A stretch of DNA of 64,000 bases from Aplectana chamaeleonis. Taxonomy: Eukaryota; Nematoda; Chromadorea; Rhabditida; Cosmocercidae. A program made the translations under genes and the position numbers. This document shows positions 21,590-33,424 of the stretch, one piece after another (the first letter of the stretch is position 1; every line of letters begins with the position of its first letter). A model generated the notes under the pieces. The model searched no databases and was not told the origin of the DNA. It saw only the letters and a list, made by a program, of their open reading frames with translations. The stretch spans positions 62,001 through 126,000 of the forward strand of contig JAPDOI010001829.1 in NCBI GenBank assembly GCA_029168955.1, in the 5' to 3' direction.

Positions 21590-22150
21590 AAGCCCCCGCG
21601 AGTGATGTGGGAAATTATCGTCAAGTCAGCATTACTTTGTTCGTTTTTAGGGCGTTCGCGAGGGTTATCAAGGCTCATCTATTTGGATACCTACAGAATA
21701 ATATGCTAATTCCGGGCTGCCAGCATGAGTTTGTACCTTGCCGGTCGACAGAGACCAACATGCTGGAGTGCATAAATGACTGGACCAGTAGTCTCGATTT
21801 TAGAAAGGCAAATGATGTTTTATACTTTGACTTTTCAAAGGCATTTGACAGAGTTAGTCATGTCAGGTTATTGAACAAGTTATCTCAACTGAAAGTACAT
21901 CCAATAATTTGCAAATGGATCGAAGAGTTTTTGACTGATAGAACGTTCCAGGTTAAAGTAGGGTCAGAATTCTCATCTTGTAGAAATGTCACAAGTGGTG
22001 TTCCGCAAGGTGATGTGCTTTCGCCTCTATTGTTTACGATATACACTCTCTCAAACAGTGGGGCCTAATGTTGCTATGAAACAATTAGCTGATGACATAA
22101 AAGTTTACCGAGAAGTAGTTAACTGTGAAGATAGAGCTGCTCTGCAGCAT
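21590..22150 (+). pseudogene. LINE reverse transcriptase domain
   Basis: The domain reads KKAPASDVGNYRQVSIT (usual NYRPVS), then DFSKAFDRVSHVRLLNKL, then SGVPQGDVLSPLLF, and after a frameshift QLADDIKVYREVV, where LADD stands for the FADD catalytic motif. All core motifs of a CR1/Jockey-type reverse transcriptase are legible. The frame is broken by a stop after LSNSGA and by later stops. Confidence 0.9.
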
Positions 22151-22389
22151 TAAATTATTAAGTGGTGATATGGTCCCGTTTGTGGGAACTTCCCCTTGTC
22201 CCTGAAAAGACCGCAGTCATGAGGTTAGGAATTTCTGACGAGGTTTGTGACTATTTAATTGATGAGCAGTGCATTTCAGTGGTTCGGTCTGTCAAGGATC
22301 TAGGTTTCTACTATAATGATGAGCTGGATTTCTCATAACACCTTAGAATAATAAGTAGAAAAGCGCATGCGCGCACTTTTCAAATATTC

Positions 22390-22920
22390 AAAGCGTTGTC
22401 TACAAAAAATAAGGAAATTTCGCTGAAAGCCTATAAATTCTGTGTCAGGCCAATACATGAGACAGGAACAACAGTCTTCTGTCCTTACAAAAAGAAGGAC
22501 ATTGCCTTGGTTGGAAAAGCTCAGAACAATTCCACGAGAAAGCTGCTACATGATTCGCTCTCGGGGTTCCTCCTATTCAGGAATCCCTAGTGCGAGGATG
22601 AGGAATAGTTTATTGAGACTGGTCAGTTTAGAATCACGTCGTAAACTGAGAGATGTGTGCATGGTATTCAAAATGATATCCAGAGTCGTGAAAGTTGATG
22701 TTTCACAGTTCTTCACTTTTTCAAAATCACGGACACGAGGCGATTCCGTAAAAATTCGTATCGTAAACCAAGATCGAACATTAGACTTTAGTTTTACTTG
22801 TCAAGCGGGCTCCGCATACGTCGCCTTAAGACATGGAATACAACTTATCCCTCGCTTTTAGCACGTTCAAGCGTTTCGCTAAGGCCAAAAATCTTTTTAA
22901 ATAAGATTGCGGTGGACAGC
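22390..22920 (+). pseudogene. LINE C-terminal segment
   Basis: The order EISLKAYKFCVRPIHETGT, then (shifted) ARMRNSLLRLVSLESRRKLR, then RIRRLKTWNTTYPSLLARSS is the usual C-terminal end of CR1/Jockey-type LINEs (VRPILEY, R.DLi..fk, WN.LP). Frameshifts separate the pieces. Confidence 0.75.
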
Positions 22921-22972
22921 ATATTTTTTTCTCTCTCTAGTTTTCTCACATTCATCTTAAACAACGTAATAA

Positions 22973-23133
<161 letters not shown>

Positions 23134-23918
23134 GAACGGGGTTTTGATCAGAAACCATCGCTTATTTCACGATCTCGAGTGTTCCATTGTTCACGTCGAG
23201 GGGCGGAAAGGGGCCGGACTTTCCCAAAGCGGTGCGGTTTGCCCACTTTTCTAAGCCATTTTGCGGCTTCTGGGTAGCTTTTCGTCCCGTTTCCTAGACG
23301 TAGTCCTGCTTCTAAGAGCCACGAGAAGCGTTTGTCATGGAAAATTCGAGGATGTAGTTTATCGTGAACAGTGCCTTTAATCGAAATCTGCATCCGTGAA
23401 ACACAAAACACAATCATTCTACTTCATTTAGCAATAAAAGTAGCGGGATGTCGGTTGTTCATGAAGTTTAGTAAATTCCAAACAGCGGTTGTCCTTATCA
23501 TGACAGAAATTAAAATAAATCGAAAGCGACTTAAGAATCTTATAAAACGGAAGAACGACTGGTGTGTCACGCTACAGATAAGGAGGCAAACGGGTGTTGC
23601 AAGGTTTGGAATGCTTTGTGATTTCCGATGGTGTTGCCGCCTGAGCCAGCTTATGGACCAGCGCAGGAAGAAAAAAAAAGCGCCGTTTTATTTGCCTTAT
23701 ACCCAAGATGCCGGGGCAGCCGGACCCAAGCGGCAGAGGCCGGTTTCAGCCGGCCGACGCCGCTGGTGTACATATATGGGGTGTGGTAAAAGGTCTTCTA
23801 AAGCTTAGCAAAAACGATTGATCTTAACATGGAAGCTAACCATTCCCACAAAGCTTCACTAGAACCTATAGTAATCATAAACGTTCATTAGATTTCAAGA
23901 TGACCTCTTTTGCCTTAA

Positions 23919-24405
23919 AGGCAGTGTTCACGATGAAAAAAGTTTTCGAAATTCCACTAGGATTGGATAGTGGAGGGACACTCTGTAACGTTAACGTCGA
24001 AAGAACGCATGAAAACGAGCCAGGAAGAGCCCCAAAAGAGCCCGAAGTTGCAACTTCGAGCGCATTGAAAACCCCAAAAGCGCATCACACGCCCACCGAC
24101 GTGAACAAATGAATGCTCGAGATCGTGAGATGAGCGATGATTTTCAATCATTAGCCCCGTTCTTCCCTTCATTCTGAGCTTCTCTCTTTACTCAGGTCAG
24201 CTCGCATAGATCGGATGCAAAAAAATGGAAGTTACAAGCCTCGGACAACTCGTCCACCATGTTTCCATAGCTCAATCTTTGAGGGACCATAACTTGGTTC
24301 CCAGAAGGTCGTGCACGATTTCAGAGACATCATTGGAATCAGCATGGGGCCGTTTTCAATATAGGCTGGAGAACAGAAAAACGGTTTTCATCGTGAACAC
24401 TGCCT
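23919..24405 (+). mobile_element. TTAA-flanked MITE, family F1, copy A (intact)
   Basis: TTAA flanks are at 23915-23918 and 24406-24409. Terminal inverted repeats read AGGCAGTGTTCACGATGAAA. It is almost identical to the copy at 42631-43112. The internal frame starting MKKVFEIPLG is discussed among the rejected items. Confidence 0.9.
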
Positions 24406-24409
24406 TTAA

Positions 24410-24702
24410 AGGCCGGGCAGAATTTCGATTTTTAGATTCCCCTCTGAATCGAAGCGTGTGCTACAGATAGTCCCAAGAAATGTGCGAATAGCCATGGCCC
24501 ACGCATTTTCAAAGTTGCAGTGTAACTATCGGTCATTCTGGCCGTGATTATGTTGTGAATACCGTAATCCCTGACATCAAATCTGTTTTCTTCAGAGGTA
24601 AGGACTTAGAGTCTGTGAAACGTTCACAAGGTGTTCAGCTGGGTCTGCCCAATCTATCTAACCCGAATTTTGGTCAAGTCAAATTTTGACCGGACTTTGC
24701 TT
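24410..24702 (+). mobile_element. TTAA-flanked MITE, family F3, copy 2
   Basis: It begins at the same TTAA that ends F1 copy A: AGGCCGGGCAGAATTTCGAT. It ends GACCGGACTTTGCTT before TTAA at 24703-24706. It is the inverted counterpart of the copy at 21202-21583. Confidence 0.75.
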
Positions 24703-24957
24703 TTAAGCGCAGGCTGAAAATTTATTTGGGAATGAATGTGTTGCGACAAGGAGATAGTGGCACTTAATAAGTCCCGCCCTTTCTTGAAGCTTTGGCGGAA
24801 TGGCTACACACTCGTATGTCGTTGATTGAATGTCCCTAACTCCAGGAACGACCACCCATTGTAGTCCATGCTTTCCAACCCTGGGCTATAGTTGGGCTAC
24901 TCCAACGAGGGAGTGAAAGCCATCATGTTGTTCTCGCACATATAGTTTCGGAGACCT

Positions 24958-25200
24958 TTGATAGGCATACGCGCTCGCAAAAGTTGTTGAGATAGCTACA
25001 TTTGTGGGCTCGCATCGACCCTAGTGAAACACTCACGAATTTCCAAGCGTCAAGAACGAGTTGAAGCAATCGTATTTGAGCCGTATTGAGTCACAAAATC
25101 ATCCTTCGTTTGGCCACCGATACGAGCTCCGCCCCAAGACACAAATACTCAATGCTTGATTACGGTCATATTGGCTCATTCTTCTCGCTCTTCATGGCGT
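24958..25200 (-). mobile_element. F4 element relic (without the F6 insertion)
   Basis: Its reverse complement aligns with the right part of the F4 element at 36717-39770: GGGGCGGAGCTCGTATCGGT, then GGCTCAAATACG, then ACAAATGTAGCTATCTCAAC and CTTTTGCGAGCGCG. It lacks the F6 insertion found in the large copy, so it shows the uninterrupted sequence. Confidence 0.65.
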
Positions 25201-25416
25201 AAGCGTTCCATTAGCGGCCGTACGAGTGTATTCTCAGGTGGAAATAGTTGTCGAGAATCGGACGAAAAGTTGTGCTGCAAGCGTATGAGTGACGGACAAC
25301 TCTCATAGACTTTGAAGAAATCTGGACAATTTTTAGCCTAAGTCTCGACAACTTCCGCTCAATTCCCCACAACTTCTTGCCCGATTCTCGACAGGGGCAG
25401 TTCTGACCAAATTCGA

Positions 25417-26460
25417 TTGGCATCAGCAACTTGGAAAACCTATGAAGGCCCGTCGAGCTCGGGTGGCGTTGGAGATAAGTTGTTAGGAGGGTTAACGGTC
25501 AATGGTGGAGGCTGTCAAGGTGATGTAATTTCGCCGCTTCTCTCCAACACTGCCGTCGACGTTATTAATAGGAAGGTCTTTGAGACAAAGAAGACTTCCC
25601 TTATAGCAGTAATGAAAAATGACTTGATGCTTGCGAATGACAGTGCAGTGTTTGCGGACACCGATACGGATGCAAGGTACATGATAGACAGTGTTTCGAA
25701 GGTTGCGAGCTCCCACGTCCTAAGAATACAACTGGAGGAAACGAAATTGATGACATCGGATGGGTCGCTTACAGTTATGCACTTTGAAGGAGCAGAACTG
25801 CAATAGCTAGGAATTTAACTGCCTTGGATTAGAAGGACAAGAACGGAATGTTGCGGTTACGGCAGAGGTATGCAGCAGGATCGGGCAAGCATCCCCTGCG
25901 TTTGCTTCGCTTGGTAGGTGTCTGTGGAGAGAAGATGTTTCACCGTAGACGAAAGTGCGAGTGCTCCAAACGCTGATTATTCTTGTGCTACAACACGGTT
26001 GAGAAACGGATTCTACTGGAGTCAAACCTTGTCAAGCTGTAAGTCTTCCAGATGCGGTGCTTACGTCAGATTCCTGGGATCACGATTCGTGACCGTAATC
26101 GCAACGACATTATTAGGGAGAGCTATAGGGATCAACCGATAATCGAGGAGAAACTGCAGACAAAACGATTGCGGTGGCTTGGATAGGTTTGTAGAATGAA
26201 CAGCGACCGTCTTTCGTTGAGCATGCTGTGGGGGAAGAGTCCGCAGTCTTGAAAAACCCATAGAACAGCTCCAAAGTAGACGTGGCTCAAACATATAGGG
26301 GAGAGTCTGAAGACATTAATGTGCCGCGTGCTTAACGCTAAACTTATTGCTGCAAATCGTACTGAATGGAAGCGCGTCGAGCAGCACGAGCTCGTATGGT
26401 CTCCAGAGCTGGGTGTTGGTTGAGAGAACATCCCGCTACACCAGACGCCGGCTAAGGGCA
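25417..26460 (+). pseudogene. RTE-like LINE relic: reverse transcriptase and C-terminus
   Basis: Frames in order give GCQGDVISPLLS, then a decayed DD segment (DLMLANDSAVFAD), DARYMIDSVSKVA and LEETKLM. After shifts come RIGQASPAFASLGRCLW, TKVRVLQTLIILVLQHG, then RCLRQIPGITIRDRNRND and KLQTKRLRWLG. This is the usual series for RTE-like or R1-like LINE open frames. Many stops and frameshifts make it dead. The call as a LINE is firm, the clade less so. Confidence 0.8.
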
Positions 26461-26786
26461 TGAGTGATTGAACGAGTGATCACTTTAGCAAGTTTCAGCG
26501 CGCTTTGCGCTTTAGTCTACTTTTTCTTATCCCGTATCCTGTTGATCTAATGGTTTTGACGCAAGAAAAGTTGCAGACGACATTTCTTCTCAGAATGTTG
26601 GCCCATTCTGCACACAACAAAAGGACACGCGATCAACTGAATGGGTTGTAAAAAATCTTTGCGATTTGACTCCATAAGATCTCTGCAAACCTTATTATGA
26701 ACTGGAAAACATATAAACCTTTTGATCTAGACTCGCTACCACCAAAAAAACAGATTGGGAACAGGAAGTGTTCTGCCCATTTACAG

Positions 26787-27028
26787 GCCATAAAACGGCC
26801 AATGTCTCACCGTCGATTGCGTACCACGCGCTGCGCGACCGCAGGCGCGTCAGAAGCGAACGAGTTTTGGCCGCCGCGCGCGAGTTTTGGCGGCCGCGCG
26901 ACGTTTCGGTCGCCGCGCGGCGTGCAAAACTCGTCGCGCGGCCGCCAAAACTCGTTCGCTTCCGACGCGCGTGCGGTCGCGCAGCGCGTGGTACGCAGTC
27001 GACGGTGAGACATTGGCCGTTTTATGGC
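26787..27028. mobile_element. CpG-rich palindromic element
   Basis: Arms of about 110 bp: CCATAAAACGGCCAATGTCT at the left and its inverse at the right. The inner arm has CGAACGAGTTTTGG and GGCCGCGCG. The centre is GCGACGTTTCGGTCGCCGCG. The whole element could form one hairpin of about 240 nt. Confidence 0.85.
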
Positions 27029-27280
27029 GTGTATATTCACCCCTCTAGGTGATTGCCAGATTTTTAGCTGCACCTTGTAACACCAGTACACAAAAGAAAA
27101 CCGCCTTGCGTGCTATAACTGCGTGATGAAACAAGAGATAGGTATTAAGAGGACTGATGACTTTTCATATCCCTCGTTCTCATCTTTATGTGGTCGCCCA
27201 CTTTTTGAATGATCCGCCTCTGCTGGAGGGAAGCGGGTGCGCCCAAAGAGGCACTCTGATATGGTAGGGGCCTGAGAGTA

Positions 27281-27480
27281 CATGACGTGCGCACCTTCTC
27301 GCGAATGAGAATTTTTTCAGCTTGCCCCTTTTACATCGTGACACTTTTTTGATGGACATTCCTCAAATTATTAGCTACCCTCGAGCTATTTCGTCTCTAT
27401 TGCGGCCCGGACGATTACTATTTTCACTATTTGTCTCTCTTATTCACGAGACGGTGTTACAGAGAAGGTGCGCGCGCCAT
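27281..27480. mobile_element. Possible short TIR element
   Basis: Imperfect inverted ends: ATGACGTGCGCACCTTCTC at the left and GAGAAGGTGCGCGCGCCAT at the right. The interior is unremarkable. Only one copy is seen, so the call is weak. Confidence 0.35.
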
Positions 27481-27646
27481 TTCCTCTAAATCTCCGCTCG
27501 CAGAAAGCCTCTTTTCCCTACCCCGCGGGGGGTATCCATGAACCTAACCCGCAATCTTGGCAAGTGCAAAGCGCTTCACCACTTCGGTTTGGAATACTCG
27601 GCTGAGAGAAATTGCGATATGGGTGCAGAAGTTTGCCAAACACTAA

Positions 27647-29448
27647 CAAGGGACCACTTTGAACATAGAATGGAGTTTCGAAAAACGGTCTTTTGAAAGT
27701 TGTAAAGGGTGTAAAAAAAACTCTTCAAAATTTTAAAATTTCACTCATTCCTCACGGGTAGATCAAAAACCACCAAAACAGTGGGTTGCGGTAGGTAAAA
27801 TGCCATTCAATGCACCCTAACCTGACGAAAGCCCCTAAAAATTAGGAAACGGACCTCAGATTCGTGTTCAGCGCCCCAAATTACCCGCTGGGGCGGAGTT
27901 TGGGCAAAAAAAATTCGACCTCTGAACCCCCAAAAATGGCTCTGAGCTTCTCACCTCACGGGGCTCCAAAGGTCGAAAAAATTGTATGACCCAAACTTTG
28001 CTCTCGGAGGTTATTTGAAGTGCTCATGACGAATCTGAGGTCAGTTTATCGATTTTCGACAGATTACGGTAGATTGCGGTGGGTATACGGTAGCTGGGTC
28101 AAAGTCTCAGATTTGACTCAAAATTTCTGAACGGGGGTTATTCGGGGTGCTGAATACGAATTTAATATTCACTTGTCAATTTTCAAATTGTTAAGGTAGG
28201 TTTAGGCCCTCTATGTCATGACAACTACCGTAATCTGCAGTAAACCTCAGAATTTTGGCAATAAATTCGTGTTCAGCACCCTAGATTAACCTTACATACG
28301 AGTTTTGAGCCGAATCCGAAGATTTTTCTTAACCACTTAAAAATTCCCTGATGGGTGGTACCCTTGCCTTGCCGCTAGGCTTGGAAAAAAGGCCCGTAAC
28401 TTTCTCCAGAGTGGTTTCTTTTTTTTCCGAGAAGCTGCGAAGAGCATACGCGGATTCTACGTCTAAAATGGCTCCAGAAAACTACATTTAATCCACAATG
28501 TCCAGGCTGACTAAAAGTAGTCTTCTTGTTAGGTGCGTTTCAAAAGGTTCTCTTCTACTGAAAATTTTGGAATTTATAACGAAACACTTTTCTTGAGTCT
28601 TCGAGCCATGCGCTTAAGTAATAGGTTGCTTCAATGAATTTTGTAGTTTAGGTAAACCCACTTCTGTTTACAATAATTATTTCTGTTGAAAAAAAGATTG
28701 GTTATTGACCAAGGAACAAGTCCACGAAGTTTCATTTTGTCCGAACTTTTTTCCAGCGTTATATATCAAAATAAGTCCCCTAAAGTGTTTCTCCGAACTA
28801 AGGACGGTTTTTCTGTAACATATGTGAGGGAGAAGGGTAAGGGTATTCTAGATATTCTAGCAATTGTCGAAACCTCGGACTTTCCATAGTTTCTAACATT
28901 GATGTGAACCGTTCTCCGTTTATATCACGTTACCTCTGCGACATAAGAAAAGAGGTATAAAAAACAAGAGACACTGTTAAAACTCAAAACAAGTAAGGTG
29001 AACACATAGAAATGTCATTACTACCAGCCATAATGATCCCACAGTGCTCGAACCATCTTTCAATTGCTTCGTAATCCAACGCCTAACCGACTGACCCACG
29101 GTGTGCTGCTAGCTCACCCCGACTATCACACAGTGATCGGTGGTTTGAATGCAACGAGCATTGTTCAGGGAATCAATGGACAAGTCATAACTCGAGAACC
29201 TGGCTAGATTTCATCTTCAAACTTATAGGAGAACCTTTTCAGATGGTTTCAAGGCCACTGTATAGCTTACATTTGTGCTACGTCCTCCCAATCCAACGTT
29301 CTGGTTTCTTTCCTTTTTTGATCGTTTTTGATCTACCCGTGAGGACTGAGTGAAATTTTAAAATCACAAATGGTTTCTTTTAAACTCCTCTACAACCCTC
29401 AAAAGACCGTTTTTCAAAACTCCATTTTATGTTCGAAGTGGTCCCTTG
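27647..29448. mobile_element. TIR element of 1.8 kb with TAA target duplication
   Basis: Inverted ends of roughly 120 bp with high similarity: CAAGGGACCACTTTGAACAT at the left and its inverse near 29430-29448, then GAAAAACGGTCTTTTGA and CACGGGTAGATCAAAAAC. TAA directly repeats at 27644-27646 and 29449-29451. A 3-bp TWA duplication is usual for PIF/Harbinger-type elements. The interior has repeated TACCGTAATCTGC-like and TGCGGTAGGT motifs and one unrecognised frame (28686-28889), but no transposase. Confidence 0.75.
29040..29108 (-). repeat. tRNA-like relic, possible SINE head
   Basis: The minus strand reads GGGTCAGTCGGTTAGGCG, resembling an A box, and then GATGGTTCGAGCAC, resembling a B box (GGTTCGA). 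A spacing of about 45 bases fits a tRNA-derived promoter. Acceptor-stem pairing is not convincing, so a working tRNA is unlikely. Confidence 0.4.
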
Positions 29449-29781
29449 TAAGCGAAACGAATTGTTGACTGAGAGCACCTTCATACCTTCATAAGACGTA
29501 CGTCGATTACGAAAGCTTGCGGTGTGAATGTTGCCGGTATGGCAAAGAGGAGAACAGATGTCTAGTTGTAGACTTGCTCGGTTTTTATAGCGTTCATCGT
29601 TGTCATCGTGAGAATGTTGAAAATCGACATGAAGGAAGATAGAAAATGTTGAATGGCTTTCTCACAAGCAAGATTCATGAGTGAATGAATGGGAGAAGCT
29701 GGATTCAAATGTGTATTAAATTTCATAACATGATTTGAAAGACGCGAAACTTTACGAAACGAAGTTCAATGGATGGCTTAA

Positions 29782-29960
29782 AGGCCCAGTACACCCTCAG
29801 ACATGACTCTTATATCATTGTATAGTAGACCGCTCCTGTATAACACGTGCCGAGTGCGAGATCTCATTTACTTCAAATAAGCGAGATACAAGCCACCACG
29901 AGCCCGGCCCCCTCGCTCACCACCACGGGTCACACCACTACCATCGAACTCGGTAGCGGC
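29782..29960. mobile_element. TTAA-AGGCCCAG end, family F5 (one end only)
   Basis: TTAA at 29778-29781 is followed by AGGCCCAGTACACCCTCAG. Downstream AAATAAGCGAGATACAAGCC resembles the AAATAAGCGAGATATAGGAG of the F2 copy at 62583. The second end was not found. Confidence 0.45.
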
Positions 29961-30089
29961 TCGATGGATGGAAGATGAGTAAAAAGTGTTAGCTCTTCAT
30001 TGATACGGTGTGCTAAGATGAGAAATGCTATTCTCAACCTAAACTCGTTAGAATCTCGTCGTTAGCTAAGAAACGCTTGTTTTCTTAAT

Positions 30090-30420
30090 CTTCTTCTTCT
30101 TCCTAGCGTCTGTCCCACGAGTTTCCGGGGTCCTCTTGTTTGCACTTTGCTCGCCTTTTGTTCCTGTCAGCTGTGTCCCTCATAGTAAGTTGCGCATCAG
30201 CCATGTTCGTTTTCACTCGATCAAGCAATCGGGTTTTAGGTCTTCCGCGAGGTTTGGTCCCTGCAACTTCACCTTGAGTGCGGTTCTAACTACTGAGTCT
30301 TCGTCCCTCCTTTGAACATGGCCAAACCACCTGAGGCAGTATGCTCTCATCTTCGCAGTAATGGGGGCCACTCCGAAGATGGAACTCACCAGGTCATTAC
30401 TATGAGCTAAGCTGTATGGT
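30090..30420 (-). pseudogene. LINE C-terminal fragment
   Basis: The minus strand gives SIFGVAPITAKMRAYCLRWF then GHVQRRDEDSVVRTALKV, the typical C-terminal segment of RTE-like LINE polyproteins (...i..kmR..rLRWfGHv.RR). The tail continues ETRGTDARKKKK with stops in between. The upstream catalytic part is absent. Confidence 0.75.
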
Positions 30421-31102
30421 GTTCAAAATACTATCAGGTCAGCCAAGTCAGCTAAGTGTTAGGGTGTCTCGATTCTACAGTTTGATACAATCGAGAACCA
30501 AGGCAGAACAGGTCAAGATCTTATTTCAATTCCTAAGACCAATTTGAGGAGTTATATGTCTACATGCACGGCAGGCCCAAAGTACACCGCCTCACTAAAC
30601 ATATTCACATACGGTTTGTTGAAGCGAATGCCTGGGGCAAAGTCATTGGCTTTCTAGATATATATGAATAGTTTTAGTTTTACACCATTATTGTGGCTTT
30701 TTATCACACGCTTGTCTTTTACAGCCTAATGAGTCAGAAGAAAATGAAATGAAATCCATTGCCGGACTGTCTCCATTTCCTGGCTCGCTCTCGCGCAACG
30801 GTTGCGAATGAAGAGAAATACAGGTCTGAGACAGCTCGTCCACCAAATTTTCACTCGCAAAAAATAGGCATCTTTAGGGCGGCATCACTGTAATTAGCGT
30901 GTGACACTCTCCGAGATCTGCAAAAAAAAAACTAAAAAATATTCTCTCAAGTGTTCTACGCCTTTTAAAGAGAATCAGCGCGGTTTCATAAAATGCCTTT
31001 TTGATTATGCGGTACCCAGTGTCTGCAAAACTTTTAGCTTTTTTTCAATACTTAATTTTGTTTGCTGGACAGCTTTACTATTCTAGAACACTCGTTAAGT
31101 GA

Positions 31103-31470
31103 GGGATTTTCCCAAGAGAGCATCACAACTGCAGTTATGTCTCCGACGATCGACCCGCCTGCAGCATTGGTTCTGACGCCCGGCGGAAAGTCCGCTCACA
31201 CATTGCCCAACGCTGGAGAGGCCGTAGTGATCTCAAGAATAACGATGCTCCAACAACAACGACTATCGCCTCGAGCCCATATTCGGTTTCGTCAACTAGG
31301 CCGGCTCCGCTCAGCGCGAAATTGCCGGAACGGCCGGTGCGCAGGAAGAGGGTAAGCCTGTGAATCAATGGGCTCCAGTACCAGCAAACGCGACTGACAC
31401 ACAGGCCGCGTTCCCGTCTGTTCCGGCCGACCAGATTCAGTCGCTTACCGTGCCACTATCTGCAACGTAG
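31103..31470 (+). CDS. Terminal two exons of an unrecognised gene
   Basis: An open frame from 31103 runs SYVSDDRPACSIGSDARRKV, then SHIAQRWRGRSDL, then a Thr/Ser/Pro-rich stretch, to LPERPVRRKR. It ends at a donor GTAAGC (31352). A 53-bp intron follows, ending GACACACAG at 31404, and the second exon continues in the same phase as AAFPSVPADQIQSLTVPLSAT and a TAG at 31468. The matching phases and the good donor make this a likely real C-terminus. The low-complexity basic tail resembles the cytoplasmic end of a membrane protein, but no family is recognised. The true 5' end of the first exon is not known. Upstream exons were not found. Confidence 0.45.
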
Positions 31471-31844
31471 ACGTCAAGTCTTAGATAAATATGCTGTCAG
31501 TCGGTGCACTGTTAAACATTAAGAAATGGAATGAACTATTATAGCCTCACAACTATAGCGTATACACTGCGCGGCAAAACTATATGACATACCTCGATTT
31601 TCGCGGTTCTGGATTTCGCGTGAGCTGAGCTAAAAAACTGCGTATGCCAATCGACGCAGCATCCTTTAACACTCCTGGTTGCAAATTTTCGTAAGCATAC
31701 GTCGAATTTTGGAAAACTGGCACAGGAAAGTTTCGAAATTGACCGCTGCAAAACTATATGACACAGCAGACGATACAACCAAAACTTCAAATTTACAAGC
31801 TCTGTACTAAACCGTTTATTATAATAACAATCGATAACATGGAT

Positions 31845-32950
31845 TTAATAGTCAGTGGAGTTACCCTGGCGCAGGGTAACGTAGAATAATCTGTTTGGCA
31901 TACTGTTCACTAAGTACTTGAGGACGCCACTCTCCATTGCGACCCACTCGGCGATAACGGCTTCCTTCAGTTGAGCTATGGACTCGTACTGCTTGCAATG
32001 AGCGTATACCCATTGCGCAAGTATACCACACAAGTTTTCCATCAGATTGAGGTCCGGCGAACAGGCGGGCCATTCAAGTAAATCCACATGATTGGCCTGA
32101 AACCAATCCAGCGTCGACCTGCTTACATGAATAGACGCATTGTCCTGCTAAAATACATGATGGTGGCGTTTCAAAAAGAGCAGAAGGCGATCTTTTAGCA
32201 CACTCTGGTAATCTGCAGAGTTCATATTGCAAGGTATGAAGGCAATGAACTCATCAAACTTCCTCCTCCAAAGTTCTTCTTCGAAAACGAGTGGATTCTT
32301 GCGCAGATCTCTCCAGTACGAATTGAATCCACCAGGTTCGTCCAAGCTGAACTTTCTCTCCGTATGAAAGAACAATCTCAAAGTTCGTTTTCTTACAACG
32401 GCGTTCAACATGAAGATTGACGAGGGGACCCACCTTCTTCGATTTACTTTGCATGTTCACTCGGGCGCATTGGAGCCGCGATTTCTTGTAGTTGTCCGTA
32501 AGACGTGGAGCACTTCTCTTTCGTTCTCGGATGACGTTCCTGGACCTATGAATGGTTTGCAGAATTGTGGATATGTCGACGGGGCCTCCTAAATAGGCAG
32601 CAGCGGCCTTTTATCCACTACGCTCGTCGAGCTTAGTTCGCGGAAAGTTGTTACGTTGGAACATGACAAAACTCTCGGAACACCTCCGCTGAAAACAGTG
32701 TAAAGGAACACGTATGGATAAAGAGTCGCTGTTGCCTGCTCAGTTTTGCTCTATGTCTACGCGCAGGTTCAAGACTCCCTTTTTTTCGCTGGAACACGTC
32801 ACGGGATTCGATGCCAGCCTCACGCCTGCCCGTTCCTCTCGGTATTTCAGCTTCCTTGGTCTTCTAGTTCGTGCTTTATGCAGGTACAAAGCAGTACCTT
32901 CAACATATCGAGCAAAGCAGCCTCGAGTTCGTCCGATTCATTGGCTCATA
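31845..32950 (-). pseudogene. Tc1-like transposase, decayed
   Basis: Reading the minus strand from high to low coordinates gives RRPRKLKYREERAGVRLASN (DNA-binding part), SAPRLTDNYKKSRLQCARVN, then FHTERKFSLDEPGGFNSYWR, like the FSDEkkFnLDgPDG segment with the first catalytic Asp region. It then gives the end VDLLEWPACSPDLNLMENLC, YESIAQLKEAVIAEW and LVNSMPNRLFYVTLRQG. These are the landmarks of Tc1 transposases in the right order. Several frameshifts and stops are present, so it is inactive. Confidence 0.85.
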
Positions 32951-33424
32951 GATCGAATACTAAGGCCCATATGGCTCATGAGATCAATCTGAGCTCTGCT
33001 GCATACCTAATTTTGATTCCATGTGACATTTTCAAAAAAAGGAGCAGGAACAACCTGTTATCAAGTAGATTCCATGAAACCGTATATTTTCTCACTGAAA
33101 ATCTTCAAAATTCACGAAATTCCCAAGATTCCCTGCTAAGATTCCCTGCTAGGTCATACAGTTTTGCATCGGTCAATTTCGACACTTTCCGGTGCCAGCC
33201 TCGTAAGATTTGACGTATTCCCCTAGTTCTTCTTTTTTCATACCTCGGCATCGTATAATATATTTAGTGATCTTGTGCCAGACGAGGTTGGTAGGTGGAT
33301 TCTTTAATTGAAGGCCTGACGTTTCGACTGAACGTCTTTTTCAGAGGCCTAAAAAGGGTCTCGAGAGTTACATAGTTCATGATTTACCCTATCAAGCGCC
33401 TCCTCCCCCAGCACAACAGCAACA

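Noticed and set aside
25211..27091. Overlapping short frames in the palindrome at 26.8-27.0 kb
   Set aside because: The palindrome gives mirror-image Arg/Ala-rich frames on both strands, so these are shadows of the inverted repeat.
29040..29108. A functional tRNA gene
   Set aside because: A- and B-box-like sequences are present, but acceptor and anticodon stems do not pair convincingly. Kept only as a tRNA-like relic.
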